Source: Ophiura sarsii | Taxonomy: Eukaryota; Echinodermata; Ophiuroidea; Amphilepidida; Ophiuridae | NCBI GenBank assembly: GCA_035610835.1 | Contig: CM069459.1 | Span: 52,069,755-52,133,754 of the forward strand | Reading direction: 5' to 3' | DNA length: 64,000 bases | Shown: one piece after another, positions 1-22,439 of the stretch | Layout: the number at the start of each line of letters is the position of its first letter | Position numbering within the stretch: position 1 is the stretch's first letter | Notes under the pieces: generated by a model | The model's input: the letters and a program-made list of their open reading frames with translations, nothing else | Database searches by the model: none | Told to the model about the DNA's origin: nothing | Program-made: the position numbers and the translations under genes

Positions 1-10295
<10,295 letters not shown>

Positions 10296-12002
10296 TATAT
10301 GGGACCAAATAGGAGAAACGTAAGTTGAAAAACGTATGCTGCATATTTCTTGATAACATATTTTTTGAACTAATGATGGATGGTTTTGCTCATACACATG
10401 TACACTGCATAACGCGTAACATTAACTGAGCTGAAAAAGAAACTTATCATTTATTTTCAAGAACACAAATTCAAATTACAAACGTCTGCATAAACATTAT
10501 TGAACTCCAGCTATTCTTCAAATTGAATCATATTTTGACTATAATAGAAGCTGATACAATGACGCTTCTTTGAAAACTTTGTGTGCATTCATAATATTCA
10601 AGTTATTTTGTGACTATCTCTATAATGTACTTAGCGTTTGTTTCCATCCAATTCACCCGCCAAATGTCAAAAAGAGGTACAGCACTGCTATCCGCCAAGT
10701 TAAAAATTCCATTCAACCATGCCAAATAGAAACAAATCGTGAAATCACTTAACTGGGATACACCTTTTTCATTCTTTAAATTTAATAACAATATATAATT
10801 TCATTGACCAAAACAAACACAAAAATAATATACTTACAACATCGTTATAGCATCGCTGGGTTATAATAATTTTGGGACAGTCTGTATACTAACTCTACTG
10901 TACACAATGTCATAAATGTTCGTATAGATTACTCAGTATGACTTTTATTAATTGAATGTGTTTCAGAAAGTCTTTTGATCGTATCTTTGTTCAGTGTGTA
11001 ACATTTATTCATAATTCGTGTATGTGTGTTTTAATTCTATTCCATAGCTCTATTTTTGATTCATTGGCTTCTGTGTGTTTCACTTCTATTTCAAAGCTGT
11101 ACTTTTGAAAGCATCATTCTACGTCGTGTGTGACATTCATCTCGGCAACATTCCATTGAAAACCGTACTAGTTTGGCATCGGGTGGGAAGCATTTGAATT
11201 GCTGTTGAAAGACCAGATGTGCTTGGTTACGTATCTATCTTCCACCGGGATCTTCTATAACAATTAACAACGTTTAAAGTTCATTAACTGCTTGGTGTGA
11301 ATAGGCAGCCATCTTGGATTATTAAATGCGACCGCAATGAACACATTGGAACACCGACGAATTCCTAATGCAAACATTAAGGATTAAGGGGTTTTAAATA
11401 TGTACTCAACTATCAGCTAAACATTTGAAATATTAATTACATGTTTCATTTATTAATCGATTCACTGCGACTAAATACCAAGACTTTCGAGCAAGAAATG
11501 TCCAAGGTCGCATAAACAATTGTATAATATCATTTTTATTCTCTATAACAACAGCAACGAATTATAATATATTTCGTGAATAAAACAACAATATAGAGAA
11601 TAATGTTATTATTACATTCACAATATAATCATTTGGATATGTTCATTCACTATGCACCGACTAAAATATGACCACTTTGTGCCAATGTGTCATTCACAAA
11701 TCGGACAAGTTATATTGAACTCTAAAATGGTTATATTTACTTGGCTCCTGGTTTCAAATGTATAATACTAAAATAATGTATATTTGAATATATCTTTTAT
11801 TTGTATTTAATTTAATAACAGTAGTATACAAAATGTAATGTTGTATACAAAATGTAAATGTAATTTATATGTATAAATATATATTTAGGCTAATTCTTAA
11901 TACAAATCGAATGGTTGGATCAATTCATAAGACTGTTTCACCTGATTGACTGAGCGAGTGTGTTTAACACTATGTTAAGATTGTGTTCCAAATAAGTTCC
12001 TC
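10296..12002. other. 3' flank of the membrane-protein gene
   Basis: AT-rich sequence that should contain the 3' UTR. An AATAAA lies in GTGAATAAAAC near 11577, too far away to assign with confidence. Open frames at 10570-10791 overlap on both strands and are unsupported. No repeat family was recognised. Confidence 0.45.
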
Positions 12003-12250
12003 TTAACACTTTCCACGCGACAGTTGTCTGCAGACGATAGTCCTACAATATTTCACAAAATGTTTCAAAATGTCAACATTATTGAATGTCATCACCATAT
12101 TTGGAATCACCATGACAAATGCATTAAAATAAGTGCAATTATGCCTAGTATTGGTTAAGTAGTTCTTAAGATAGACTTTGAAAGTTGGGAAAGGTTTCTG
12201 AAAAATCTTTTTTTATATGTTAAAACTAATAGCCGCGTGGAAAGTGTTAA
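12003..12250 (+). mobile_element. MITE family A, copy 2 (intact)
   Basis: 248 bp with terminal inverted repeats TTAACACTTTCCACGCG and CGCGTGGAAAGTGTTAA. Inside are CTGCAGACGA, TTTCACAAAATGTTTC and CATATTTGGAATCACCATGA, shared with the other copies. No coding capacity. The TTAA at both ends may be the target site. Confidence 0.88.
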
Positions 12251-12336
12251 CACGACAGGTAATGCATGATCGTCTCACTCGTAATTCTAAAGCATTAATT
12301 TCGCGCCTCTCAATGGTATCTAATGGATCAAAAATA

Positions 12337-12910
12337 TACAGTCATCAAAAAAAGTAACTACATGTATACAGGTAATAAATGGGCTTCTAACTCTTAAAAT
12401 ATATATCCTACCTAAAAATATTAAATTATAAAGTTGTTGAGAAATTTGTCTTCTTTAATATGAGATATTGCACGCTAGGATCGGTTGAATATTTAAGAAG
12501 CGACAATCCAAAATGTAAGGTAAAGTCACAATTTCAAATTCACATTTTACATTTCTACACGGGGGAGAGAATGACAGGTAGCGTGTGTGTGGCGTATTGA
12601 TCCATCGGAACAATGCGGCCGACTGTCCAACCTGCGCATGCATCCCCCAATTGCACTACCGGTAATCGATAAGGCACCCGTAGATTGGTCCGCGTGTAGA
12701 AAATAAAAATGTGAAAATGAAAATCGGACTTCTCCTTACATTTTGAGTGCCACTTCCTCAATAATCACCCGATCCTAGCATGCAATATCTCATATCAAAG
12801 AAGACAAAGTTCTCAATAACTTTATAATTTAATATTTTTAGATAGGATATATATTTTAAGAGTTAGAAGCCCATTTATTACCTGTATAGTTACTTTTTTT
12901 GATGTCTGTA
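12337..12910. mobile_element. Fold-back MITE family D, copy 1
   Basis: Long inverted arms of about 145-150 bp (12337-12487 and 12766-12910) begin TACAGTCATCAAAAAAAGTA and flank a 280-bp loop. The arms share TAACTCxxAAAAT and ATTTAATATTT blocks with copies at 45760-46651 and 58396-59334. No transposase. Confidence 0.82.
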
Positions 12911-13551
12911 TACATTTTAACGGTGTGAGGCTTTTGGTAAGACGCTATAGTTTGCAGCTGATTTACAAAATATAAAAGTACTTTGTCTGCAGCACTATGT
13001 ACGATAAGATGATGAAACGATAATCATAGTAGTAAGATAAAATCTATACACTAGTATAAAAAGGTTTGATGTTGATGACAATTATTTAAATCTATAACAA
13101 AATACTCACGTTTGGCAGCTGCAAAGCACGGATAATTATGAACAAGCATTGCTGTGTAATACAAAATAGGGTACTTTGATGTCCTATCCTTCATACTAGC
13201 GACAACATCGAGTTTACCATAAGAGCCTTTTTCTTTTATACCCAATATATTCCTGAAATTAACTCCAGATATTTGGTATTTCATTTCGAACCATTGATCA
13301 TTATCGACGACCACATTCCCATCATTAACCCTTGCCTAAACCTGTAGAGTGCTTTTGTTCTGTAAAAAGGTTACGTAAATATATTCATGATTCGGATTCG
13401 AGTACTACTATAATTCGGTATGCTATTACCAAAGAACGACTAATTGACTAATATAGACTACTGCTCAATATATTAAATACAAGTCAGTCAGTCTGTTTTC
13501 ATATTTGGTCGGCAATTCTGAACACATGCCTATCTGTAGAAGAAAGAAGAA
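12911..13551. other. Non-coding stretch
   Basis: AT-rich. A - strand open frame at 13051-13314 has no start, splice or domain support. No repeat or RNA was seen. Confidence 0.4.
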
Positions 13552-13886
13552 CCCCGGGAGAGGGGGGAGGGGGGTTACTCGCATATTTTTCTGGTACGGG
13601 TGTGCCGCCAAAAAGTGAAAATTGCCCCAAACATTTACCAAATATCGAATGGAAAATGGACCCATATATTTACCGGAGACGCATAATTTTCCTATTATAG
13701 TTGACAGAATTTGCTAAAATGTCTGTGAAAAAAAAGCAAACTTAAGGATTTTAGACCCACAATTTACCAACAATGGCTATGAAAAGGGGTCATTCGTTTA
13801 CCAGATGGGTGAAACATGGGACCTTATTTGGCGGCACATCCCAGTAACCTCATATCCACTAAGCCCCCCACCCCACCCCATCCGGT
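13552..13886. mobile_element. Small imperfect fold-back element
   Basis: The G-rich left end, followed by TACGGGTGTGCCGCC, is mirrored by GGCGGCACATCCCAGTAACC and a C-rich right end. Arms are about 55 bp with mismatches. No coding sequence. Confidence 0.55.
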
Positions 13887-13897
13887 GAAGAACCAGG

Positions 13898-13966
13898 TCT
13901 TTAAGAAGGGTTAGTTACACAGATAGGTTTTTCTTAAAACGTATCTGTGTAACTAACCCTTCTTAA
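13898..13966. repeat. Long hairpin
   Basis: AAGAAGGGTTAGTTACACAG and its exact complement form a stem of about 23 bp (arm continues GATA/TATC) around a 16-base loop. It may be a tiny element or a remnant. Small-RNA origin cannot be judged. Confidence 0.8.
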
Positions 13967-14439
13967 AAATACAAGACAAGTTTTAGCACAGACTTCCGGA
14001 TCGAAACTAAACACAGCCAACAACGCGTATCACATTCGTAGCCGTGCACACTCGCGCAGCCTCAACATCGGCTACGAGACTGATTTCCCTCTGTTAGCAG
14101 AGCAATATAATTGGTTGATTAAGCGCAGTCTCATCGCCGCCATGTTATTCTTGGAAGGCGCAGCTAACCCTTAGGTAGATCTTGAATGGTGGAGATGTGA
14201 TCAACCACTTAAAGGGACATTAAGTGGTGTTGAAAAGTTTAAATGTTTAAAAATTTACTTCAGAATTCAAGATGAACATTAAAAATCGCCATTATTGTTG
14301 TTTCTACTAACAAAAAATACAGCAAAACTAGATTAAAACAATATCTTGGTGTAGATTCATCAGGATTGTTCAGATAAATATTAGAAAGATAGATTTTTCT
14401 TTTGACAAATCCATGGTGTAAAGTATAATATGCTTATTA

Positions 14440-14496
14440 TACTTACAATTTACGCGTAACGTTTCATGCTCACTGAGCACTTCATCAGACTATTTG
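14440..14496 (-). ncRNA. Possible hammerhead ribozyme of the Penelope-like element
   Basis: On the - strand, CUGAUGA and GAAAC flank a six-pair stem-loop (GUGCUC-AGU-GAGCAU). After GAAA an ACG/CGU mini-stem encloses UUACG, then a GUA site. The five bases before the core (AUAGU) can pair with AUUGU after it. Hammerhead ribozymes are known from Penelope-like elements. One extra A after CUGAUGA departs from the consensus, so activity is uncertain. Confidence 0.35.
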
Positions 14497-15075
14497 ACAT
14501 CTGACCTCTTCACTGACTTTGTAGTGATTACCGCCGGAAGTAGAGGGCGGTAAAGCGATCAGCTTGTCGTAGATGTTATTGAGTTGATAGGCCCCGTCGT
14601 CTTTATTAAGAGTCGACTGTCCTCTCCTTCGAATCCAGATGGCCTCCTTCAACCATCTCGTTGTTTTGTGTGCCTCCTTATCAATGAGCTTGGCCTCCTC
14701 CCACCCGATAACATGGTTCGTGGCCGCGACATGTTCAGTCACTGCGGATTTGTATTGCAGCTCCTCTATTGATGATTTTCTCTGAGCCCGCGTGTAAGAC
14801 TTTGCACTAATTTTGTCCACTTCGGTTTTATGTTCTTTGAGCCGTGTGCCAAACAATCTTCCACTCTCTCCAATGTACGACTTCGGGCAACCTTTACATG
14901 GTATTTCATAAACGATTTCGGCCGTTTAATGAGGGTCTCGTTTGTCCTTGGGGTGGACAAGCATGTTGCGTAGGGTGCAGTGAGGCTTCATAGCCGTCGC
15001 GAAACCGTGTTTCTTAAAGACACGCGATGCTTTCTCTGCCAATCCCTCCAGACCTTTTGACTTGTTGTCGGTTTC
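14440..15075 (-). mobile_element. Penelope-like retroelement, C-terminal GIY-YIG fragment
   Basis: On the - strand the sequence encodes VYEIPCKGCPKSYIGESGR at about 14910-14860. This is the start of a GIY-YIG endonuclease with the Cys-rich insert typical of Penelope-like elements. It runs on to LFGTRLKEHK, KEAHKTTRWLKEAIWIRR and LNKDDGAYQLNNIYD, ending near 14485. Upstream are RVFKKHGF, MKPHCTLRNMLVHPKDK and then an in-frame TAA near 14929, so the copy is broken. The reverse transcriptase is absent. The 3' end contains a CTGATGA...GAAAC motif. Confidence 0.85.
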
Positions 15076-15186
15076 TCATCGGTCGGTGTAAGTTCATACA
15101 TGTAATACAATTATAAAAATAAACTAATCTCAGTTTTTATCATAATTGAGGGCGCTGCCTCCAACACATCTCTTAGTGTCCCTTTA

Positions 15187-15659
15187 ATCTTGTAATAGTT
15201 ATTAATATTTTTAATAATAGGCCCTAATTATAATTATATCTATGATTATAATAATTTGCTTTTTGGTGAGTTTATTATAAAGTTGATAATATTTTGTCCT
15301 ATAGTTGATAAGGCGGAATTGGAGTAAACCAACAAGTTAATAGATAAATAAATAAATAAATAATAATATAAAATATACAAATAGATACATACAGGAATAT
15401 ATGAATAGACCTACATAATTCTGTCGTCTGACAATTGCGAAAGCATGAAACTCAGGGTTACGACTTCTATCCCAGACACATAGGTTACGTTCTTATGTTT
15501 TTAGTATACTTATACGAGTTAGGTGCGGTATTACAGTTTTTTTTAAGGGCCTTGGCTATTAGGAGCTATTTATGTGTATATTATATATTCTAACAGTAGC
15601 CCTTTTTTGCTAAATGTAACGAGATTTTTGTTACTATTATACATGTATATGTATAGGGA
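15187..15659. other. AT-rich spacer before the satellite
   Basis: Contains a short ATAA run (15345-15365). No gene or recognised repeat until the first diverged TAGCTATC-type units appear near 15660. Confidence 0.5.
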
Positions 15660-18600
15660 TCGTATATTAGCTATCGCTATCAGCTAAAGGGGTACCCCTA
15701 ACAAAAGTAATGTTTAGCTTATATTAGCTACCCCTATCTGCTAATGGGCTATCTTGATTTTATATTTTTTTTCCTGGAAAACGTAGCTATTGAGCTATCA
15801 GCTATCACAACCCGTTAGCCTATATTAGCTACCCCTATCTGCTAATGGGCTATCTTGATTTTATATTTTCCCCTCGAAATCGTAGCTATTGAGCTATCAG
15901 CTATCACAACGCGTTAGCTTATATTAGATACCCCTATCTGCTAATGGGCTATCTTGATTTTATATTTTTTTTCCCTGGAAAACGTAGCTATTGAGCTATC
16001 AGCTATCACAACCCGTTAGCTTATATTAGCTACCCCTATCTGCTAATGGGCTATCTTGATTTTATTTTATTTTTTCCCCTGGAAATCGTAGCTATTGAGC
16101 TATCAGCTATCACAACCCGTTAGCTTATATTAGCTACCCCTATCTGCTAATGGGCTATCTTGATTTTATTTTATTTTTTCCCTGGAAATCGTAGCTATTG
16201 AGCTATCAGCTATCACAACCCGTTAGCTTATATTAGCTACCCCTCTCTGCTAATGGGCTATCTTGATTTTATATTTTTTCCCTGGAAATCGTAGCTATTG
16301 AGCTATCAGCTATCACAACGCATTAGCTTATATTAGCTACCCCTATCTGCTAATGGGCTATCTTGATTTTATATTTTTTTCCCCTGGAAAACGTAGCTAT
16401 TGAGCTATCAGCTATCACAACCCGTTAGCTTATATTAGCTACCCCTATCTGCTAATGGGCTATCTTGATTTTATTTTATTTTTTCCCTGGAAAACGTAGC
16501 TATTGAGCTATCAGCTATCACAACCCGTTAGCTTATATTAGCTACCCCTATCTGCTAATGGGCTATCTTGATTTTATATTTTTTTCCCCTGGAAAACGTA
16601 GCTATTGAGCTATCAGCTATCACAACGCGTTAGCTTATATTAGCTACCCCTATCTGCTAATGGGCTATCTTGATTTTATTTTATTTTTTCCCTGGAAAAC
16701 GTAGCTATTGAGCTATCAGCTATCACAACCCGTTAGCTTATATTAGCTACCCCTATCTGCTAATGGGCTATCTTGATTTTATATTTTTTTCCCCTGGAAA
16801 ACGTAGCTATTGAGCTATCAGCTATCACAACGCGTTAGCTTATATTAGCTACCCCTATCTGCTAATGGGCTATCTTGATTTTATTTTATTTTTTCCCTGG
16901 AAATCGTAGCTATTGAGCTATCAGCTATCACAACCCGTTAGCTTATATTAGCTACCCCTATCTGCTAATGGGCTATCTTGATTTTATATTTTTTTCCCTG
17001 GAAATCGTAGCTATTGAGCTATCAGCTATCACAACCCGTTAGCTTATATTAGCTACCCCTATCTGCTAATGGGCTATTATCTTGATTTTATATTTTTTCC
17101 CCCTGGAAATCGTAGCTATTGAGCTATCAGCTATCACAACGCGTTAGCTTATATTAGCTACCCCTATCTGCTAATGGGCTATCTTGATTTTTTTTTCCCC
17201 CCTTGGAAATCGTAGCTATTGAGCTATCAGCTATCACAACGCGTTAGCTTATATTAGCTACCCCTTTCTGCTAATGGGCTATCTTGATTTTATATTTTTT
17301 TCCCCTGGAAAACGTAGCTATTGAGCTATCAGCTATCACAACGCGTTAGCTTATATTAGCTACCCCTATCTGCTAATGGGCTATCTTGATTTTATTTTAT
17401 TTTTTCCCTGGAAATCGTAGCTATTGAGCTATCAGCTATCACAACCCGTTAGCTTATATTAGCTACCCCTCTCTGCTAATGGGCTATCTTGATTTTATAT
17501 TTTTTCCCTGGAAATCGTAGCTATTGAGCTATCAGCTATCACAACGCATTAGCTTATATTAGCTACCCCTATCTGCTAATGGGCTATCTTGATTTTATAT
17601 TTTTTCCCCCTGGAAAACGTAGCTATTGAGCTATCAGCTATCACAACCCGTTAGCTTATATTAGCTACCCCTATCTGCTAATGGGCTATCTTGATTTTAT
17701 TTTATTTTTTCCCTGGAAAACGTAGCTATTGAGCTATCAGCTATCACAACCCGTTAGCTTATATTAGCTACCCCTATCTGCTAATGGGCTATCTTAATTT
17801 TATATTTTTTCCCCCTGGAAATCGTAGCTATTGAGCTATCAGCTATCACAACGCGTTAGCTTATATTAGCTACCCCTATCTGCTAATTGGCTATCTTGAT
17901 TTTATTTATTTTCCCCCTGGAAATCGTAGCTATTGAGCTATCAGCTATCACAACGCGTTAGCTTATATTAGCTACCCCTATCTGCTAATGGGCTATCTTG
18001 ATTTTATTTTATTTTTTCCCTGGAAAACGTAGCTATTGAGCTATCAGCTATCACAACCCGTTAGCTTATATTAGCTACCCCTATCTGCTAATGGGCTATC
18101 TTGATTTTATATTTTTTCCCCCTGGAAAACGTAGCTATTGAGCTATCAGCTATCACAACCCGTTAGCTTATATTAGCTACCCCTATCTGCTAATGGGCTA
18201 TCTTTATTTTATATTTTTTCCCCCTGGAAAACGTAGCTATTGAGCTATCAGCTATCACAACCCGTTAGCTTATATTAGCTACCCCTATCTGCTAATGGGC
18301 TATCTTGATTCTATATATTTTCCCCCTGGAAATTGTAGCTATTGAGCTATCAGCTATCACAACCCGTTAGCTTATATTAGCTACCCCTTTCTGCTAATGG
18401 GCTATCTTGATTTTATATTTTTTCCCCTGGAAATCGTAGCTATTGAGCTATCAGCTATCACAACCCGTTAGCTTATATTAGCTACCCCTATCTGCTAATG
18501 GGCTATTATCTTGATTTTATATTTTTTCCCCTGGAAATCGTAGCTATTGAGCTATCAGCTATCACAACGCGTTAGCTTATATTAGCTACCCCTCTCTGCT

Positions 18601-21600
18601 AGTGGGCTATCTTGATTTTATATTTTTTTCCCCCTGGAAATCGTAGCTATTGAGCTATCAGCTATCACAACGCGTTAGCTTATATTAGCTACCCCTATCT
18701 GCTAATGGGCTATCTTGATTTTATATTTTTTTCCCCTGGAAAACGTAGCTATTGAGCTATCAGCTATCACAACGCGTTAGCTTATATTAGCTACCCCTAT
18801 CTGCTAATGGGCTATCTTGATTTTATTTTATTTTTTCCTGGAAAACGTAGCTATTGAGCTATCAGCTATCACAACCCGTTAGCTTATATTAGCTACCCCT
18901 ATCTGCTAATGGGCTATCTTGATTTTATATTTTTTTCCCCTGGAAATCGTAGCTATTGAGCTATCAGCTATCACAACGCGTTAGCTTATATTAGCTACCC
19001 CTATCTGCTAATGGGCTATCTTGATTTTATATTTTTTTTTCCCTGGAAATCGTAGCTATTGAGCTATCAGCTATCACAACGCGTTAGCTTATATTAGCTA
19101 GCCCTATCTGCTAATGGGCTATCTTGATTTTATTTTATTTTTTCCCTGGAAAACGTAGCTATTGAGCTATCAGCTATCACAACCCGTTAGCTTATATTAG
19201 CTACCCCTATCTGCTAATGGGCTATCTTGATTTTATATTTTTTCCCCCTGGAAAACGTAGCTATTGAGCTATCAGCTATCACAACCCGTTAGCTTATATT
19301 AGCTACCCCTATCTGCTAATGGGCTATCTTTATTTTATATTTTTTTCCCCCTGGAAAACGTAGCTATTGAGCTATCAGCTATCACAACCCGTTAGCTTAT
19401 ATTAGCTACCCCTATCTGCTAATGGGCTATCTTGATTTTATATTTTTCCCTCGAAATCGTAGCTATTGAGCTATCAGCTATCACAACGCGTTAGCTTATA
19501 TTAGATACCCCTATCTGCTAATGGGCTATCTTGATTTTATTTTATTTTTTCCCCTGGAAATCGTAGCTATTGAGCTATCAGCTATCACAACCCGTTAGCT
19601 TATATTAGCTACCCCTATCTGCTAATGGGCTATCTTGATTTTATTTTATTTTTTCCCTGGAAATCGTAGCTATTGAGCTATCAGCTATCACAACCCGTTA
19701 GCTTATATTAGCTACCCCTCTCTGCTAATGGGCTATCTTGATTTTATATTTTTTCCCTGGAAATCGTAGCTATTGAGCTATCAGCTATCACAACGCGTTA
19801 GCTTATATTAGCTACCCCTATCTGCTAATGGGCTATCTTGATTTTATATTTTTTTCCCCTGGAAAACGTAGCTATTGAGCTATCAGCTATCACAACCCGT
19901 TAGCTTATATAAGCTACCCCTATCTGCTAATGGGCTATCTTGATTCTATATATTTTTCCCCTGGAAATCGTAGCTATTGAGCTATCAGCTATCACAACCC
20001 GTTAGCTTATATTAGCTACCCCTATCTGCTAATGGGCTATCTTGATTTTATATTTTTTCCCCTGGAAATCGTAGCTATTGAGCTATCAGCTATCACAACC
20101 CGTTAGCTTATATTAGCTACCCCTATCTGCTAATGGGCTATTATCTTGATTTTATATTTTTTTCCCCTGGAAATCGTAGCTATTGAGCTATCAGCTATCA
20201 CAACGCGTTAGCTTATATTAGCTACCCCTATCTGCTAATGGGCTATCTTGATTTTTTTTTTCCCCTTGGAAATCGTAGCTATTGAGCTATCAGCTATCAC
20301 AACGCGTTAGCTTATATTAGCTACCCCTTTCTGCTAATGGGCTATCTTGATTTTATATTTTTTCCCCCTGGAAAACGTAGCTATTGAGCTATCAGCTATC
20401 ACAACGCGTTAGCTTATATTAGCTACCCCTATCTGCTAATGGGCTATCTTGATTTTGATTTATTTTTTCCCTGGAAAACGTAGCTATTGAGCTATCAGCT
20501 ATCACAACCCGTTAGCTTATATTAGCTACCCCTATCTGCTAATGGGCTATCTTGATTTTATATTTTTTTCCCCTGGAAATCGTAGCTATTGAGCTATCAG
20601 CTATCACAACGCGTTAGCTTATATTAGCTACCCCTATCTGCTAATGGGCTATCTTGATTTTATATTTTTTTCCCCCTGGAAATCGTAGCTATTGAGCTAT
20701 CAGCTATCACAACGCGTTAGCTTATATTAGCTACCCCTATCTGCTAATGGGCTATCTTGATTTTATTTTATTTTTTCCCTGGAAAACGTAGCTATTGAGC
20801 TATCAGCTATCACAACCCGTTAGCTTATATTAGCTACCCCTATCTGCTAATGGGCTATCTTGATTTTATATTTTTTCCCCCTGGAAAACGTAGCTATTGA
20901 GCTATCAGCTATCACAACCTGTTAGCTTATATTAGCTACCCCTATCTGTTAATGGGCTATCTTTATTTTATATTTTTTCCCCCTGGAAAACGTAGCTATT
21001 GAGCTATCAGCTATCACAACCCGTTAGCTTATATTAGCTACCCCTATCTGCTAATGGGCTATCTTGATTTTATATTTTTTTCCCCCTGGAAAACTGTAGC
21101 CATTGAGCTATCAGCTATCACAACCCGTTAGCTTATATTAGCTACCCCTATCTGCTAATGGGCTATCTTTATTTTATATTTTGTCCCTCGAAAACTGTAG
21201 ATATTGAGCTATCAGCTATCACAACCCGTTAGCTTATATTAGCTACCCCTATCTGCTAATGGGCTATCTTTATTTTATATTTTTTTCCCTCGAAAACTTA
21301 GCGATTGAGCTATCAGCTATCACAACCCGTTAGCTTATATTAGCTACCCCTATCTGCTAATGGGCTATCTTTATTTTATATTTTCCCCTCTAAAACGTAG
21401 CTATTGAGCTATCAGCTATCACAACCCGTTAGCTTATATTAGCTACCCCTATCTGCTAATAGGCTATTTTTATTTTTTATTTTTTCCCTCGAAAACTTAG
21501 CTATTGAGCTATCAGCTATCACAACCCGTTAGCTTATATTAGCTACCCCTATCTGCTAATGGGATATCTTTATTTTATATTTTTTTCACTCGAAAACGTA

Positions 21601-21795
21601 GCTATTGAGCTATCAGCTATCAATATATTAGCTACCCCTATCTGCTAATGGGCTAGGCCTATCTTTATTATATATTTTTTCCCTCATTGAAAACTTAGCT
21701 ATTGCGGCTATCAGCTATCACAACCCCTTAGCTTATATCAGCTACACCTATCTGCTAATGGGCTATCTTTATTTTATGTTTTTTCCTCATTGAAA
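15660..21795. repeat. 102-bp AGCT-rich satellite array (about 59 copies)
   Basis: The monomer of about 102 bp starts GTAGCTATTGAGCTATCAGC, continues through TTAGCTTATATTAGCTACCC and CTGCTAATGGGCTATCTTGA, and ends in a variable T-rich/C-rich stretch and TGGAAAACG. It contains five AGCT sites. Most length variation is in the T/C tract. Rare variants recur at 11-monomer spacing: CCCTCTCTGC at 17467, 18590 and 19716; CCCTTTCTGC at 17262 and 18385; TCTTTATTTT at 18201 and 19327. Monomers at the right edge (after about 21090) and left edge are more diverged, as expected for an array homogenised from its centre. Confidence 0.98.
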
Positions 21796-21803
21796 ACTGT
21801 TAC

Positions 21804-21871
21804 GAAAGGTTTCCGGAAAATCTGTTGTTCGATAATAATTATGGTAAATTATGGCCGCGTAGAAAGTGTTA
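21804..21871 (+). mobile_element. MITE family A, right-end fragment
   Basis: GAAAGGTTTCCGGAAAATCT, then GGCCGCGTAGAAAGTGTTAT, match the right third of family A. It directly abuts the last satellite monomer, so the array may have grown in, or been joined to, a MITE. Confidence 0.7.
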
Positions 21872-22114
21872 TCATGCATATTAAGAATTTTAACTTTTAT
21901 TGGCTTTCTACACCTACACGTTTTAAAGAACGACCAATCGTGTGTTCCGGGATCGATTTGATGTTTTAACGCTTAATAAGGGTTTAAATTTCTATGGCTT
22001 CTAACACCAAGTTAAAAACACCAACAATGTGATGTTTAAACTCTTAACATGCTTTTAATACCGGTTTAAACGTCATTGGCTTCCTACACCAAAGTTATAT
22101 CAAATGTAACCACC

Positions 22115-22361
22115 TTAACACTTTCCACGCGACAGGCAGCTGCAGACGACATTCCAAAATTTCACAAAATGTTTCAAAAAGGTCAAAATTGTTGTATTTC
22201 ATTACCATATTTGGAATCACCGTGAGAAATGCATTGAAATAAGTACAAACATGCCTTGTGTTTGGTCAGTAATCTTTGAGATAGACTTTGAAAATTATGA
22301 AAGGTTTCTGAAAAATCTCTTTTGTGTATGGTAAAAATAATAGCCGCGTGGAAAGCGTTAA
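22115..22361 (+). mobile_element. MITE family A, copy 3 (intact)
   Basis: 247 bp from TTAACACTTTCCACGCG to GCCGCGTGGAAAGCGTTAA, collinear with the 12003 copy. It separates the two satellite arrays. Confidence 0.88.
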
Positions 22362-22439
22362 AAGGTGTTTACATTTTTACATTTTATTGGCTTTTTTAAG
22401 AACGACCCCTGATGTGTTTGGGAAACGATCAAGTTAATG

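Larger units (their letters stand above)
14212..15186. mobile_element. MITE family B, copy 1, split by a Penelope-like element
   Basis: The left end TTAAAGGGACATTAAG and right end CTTAGTGTCCCTTTAA are inverted repeats with TTAA at the tips. The flanks (GATGAACATT, CCATTATTGTTGTTTCTACT; GAGGGCGCTGCCTCC) match family B copies at 52046-52369 and 40362-40671. The middle (about 14440-15075) is a Penelope-like fragment. Confidence 0.8.

Noticed and set aside
14766..14960. - strand frame overlapping the Penelope-like fragment
   Set aside because: Wrong frame; the GIY-YIG protein is in another frame of the same strand.
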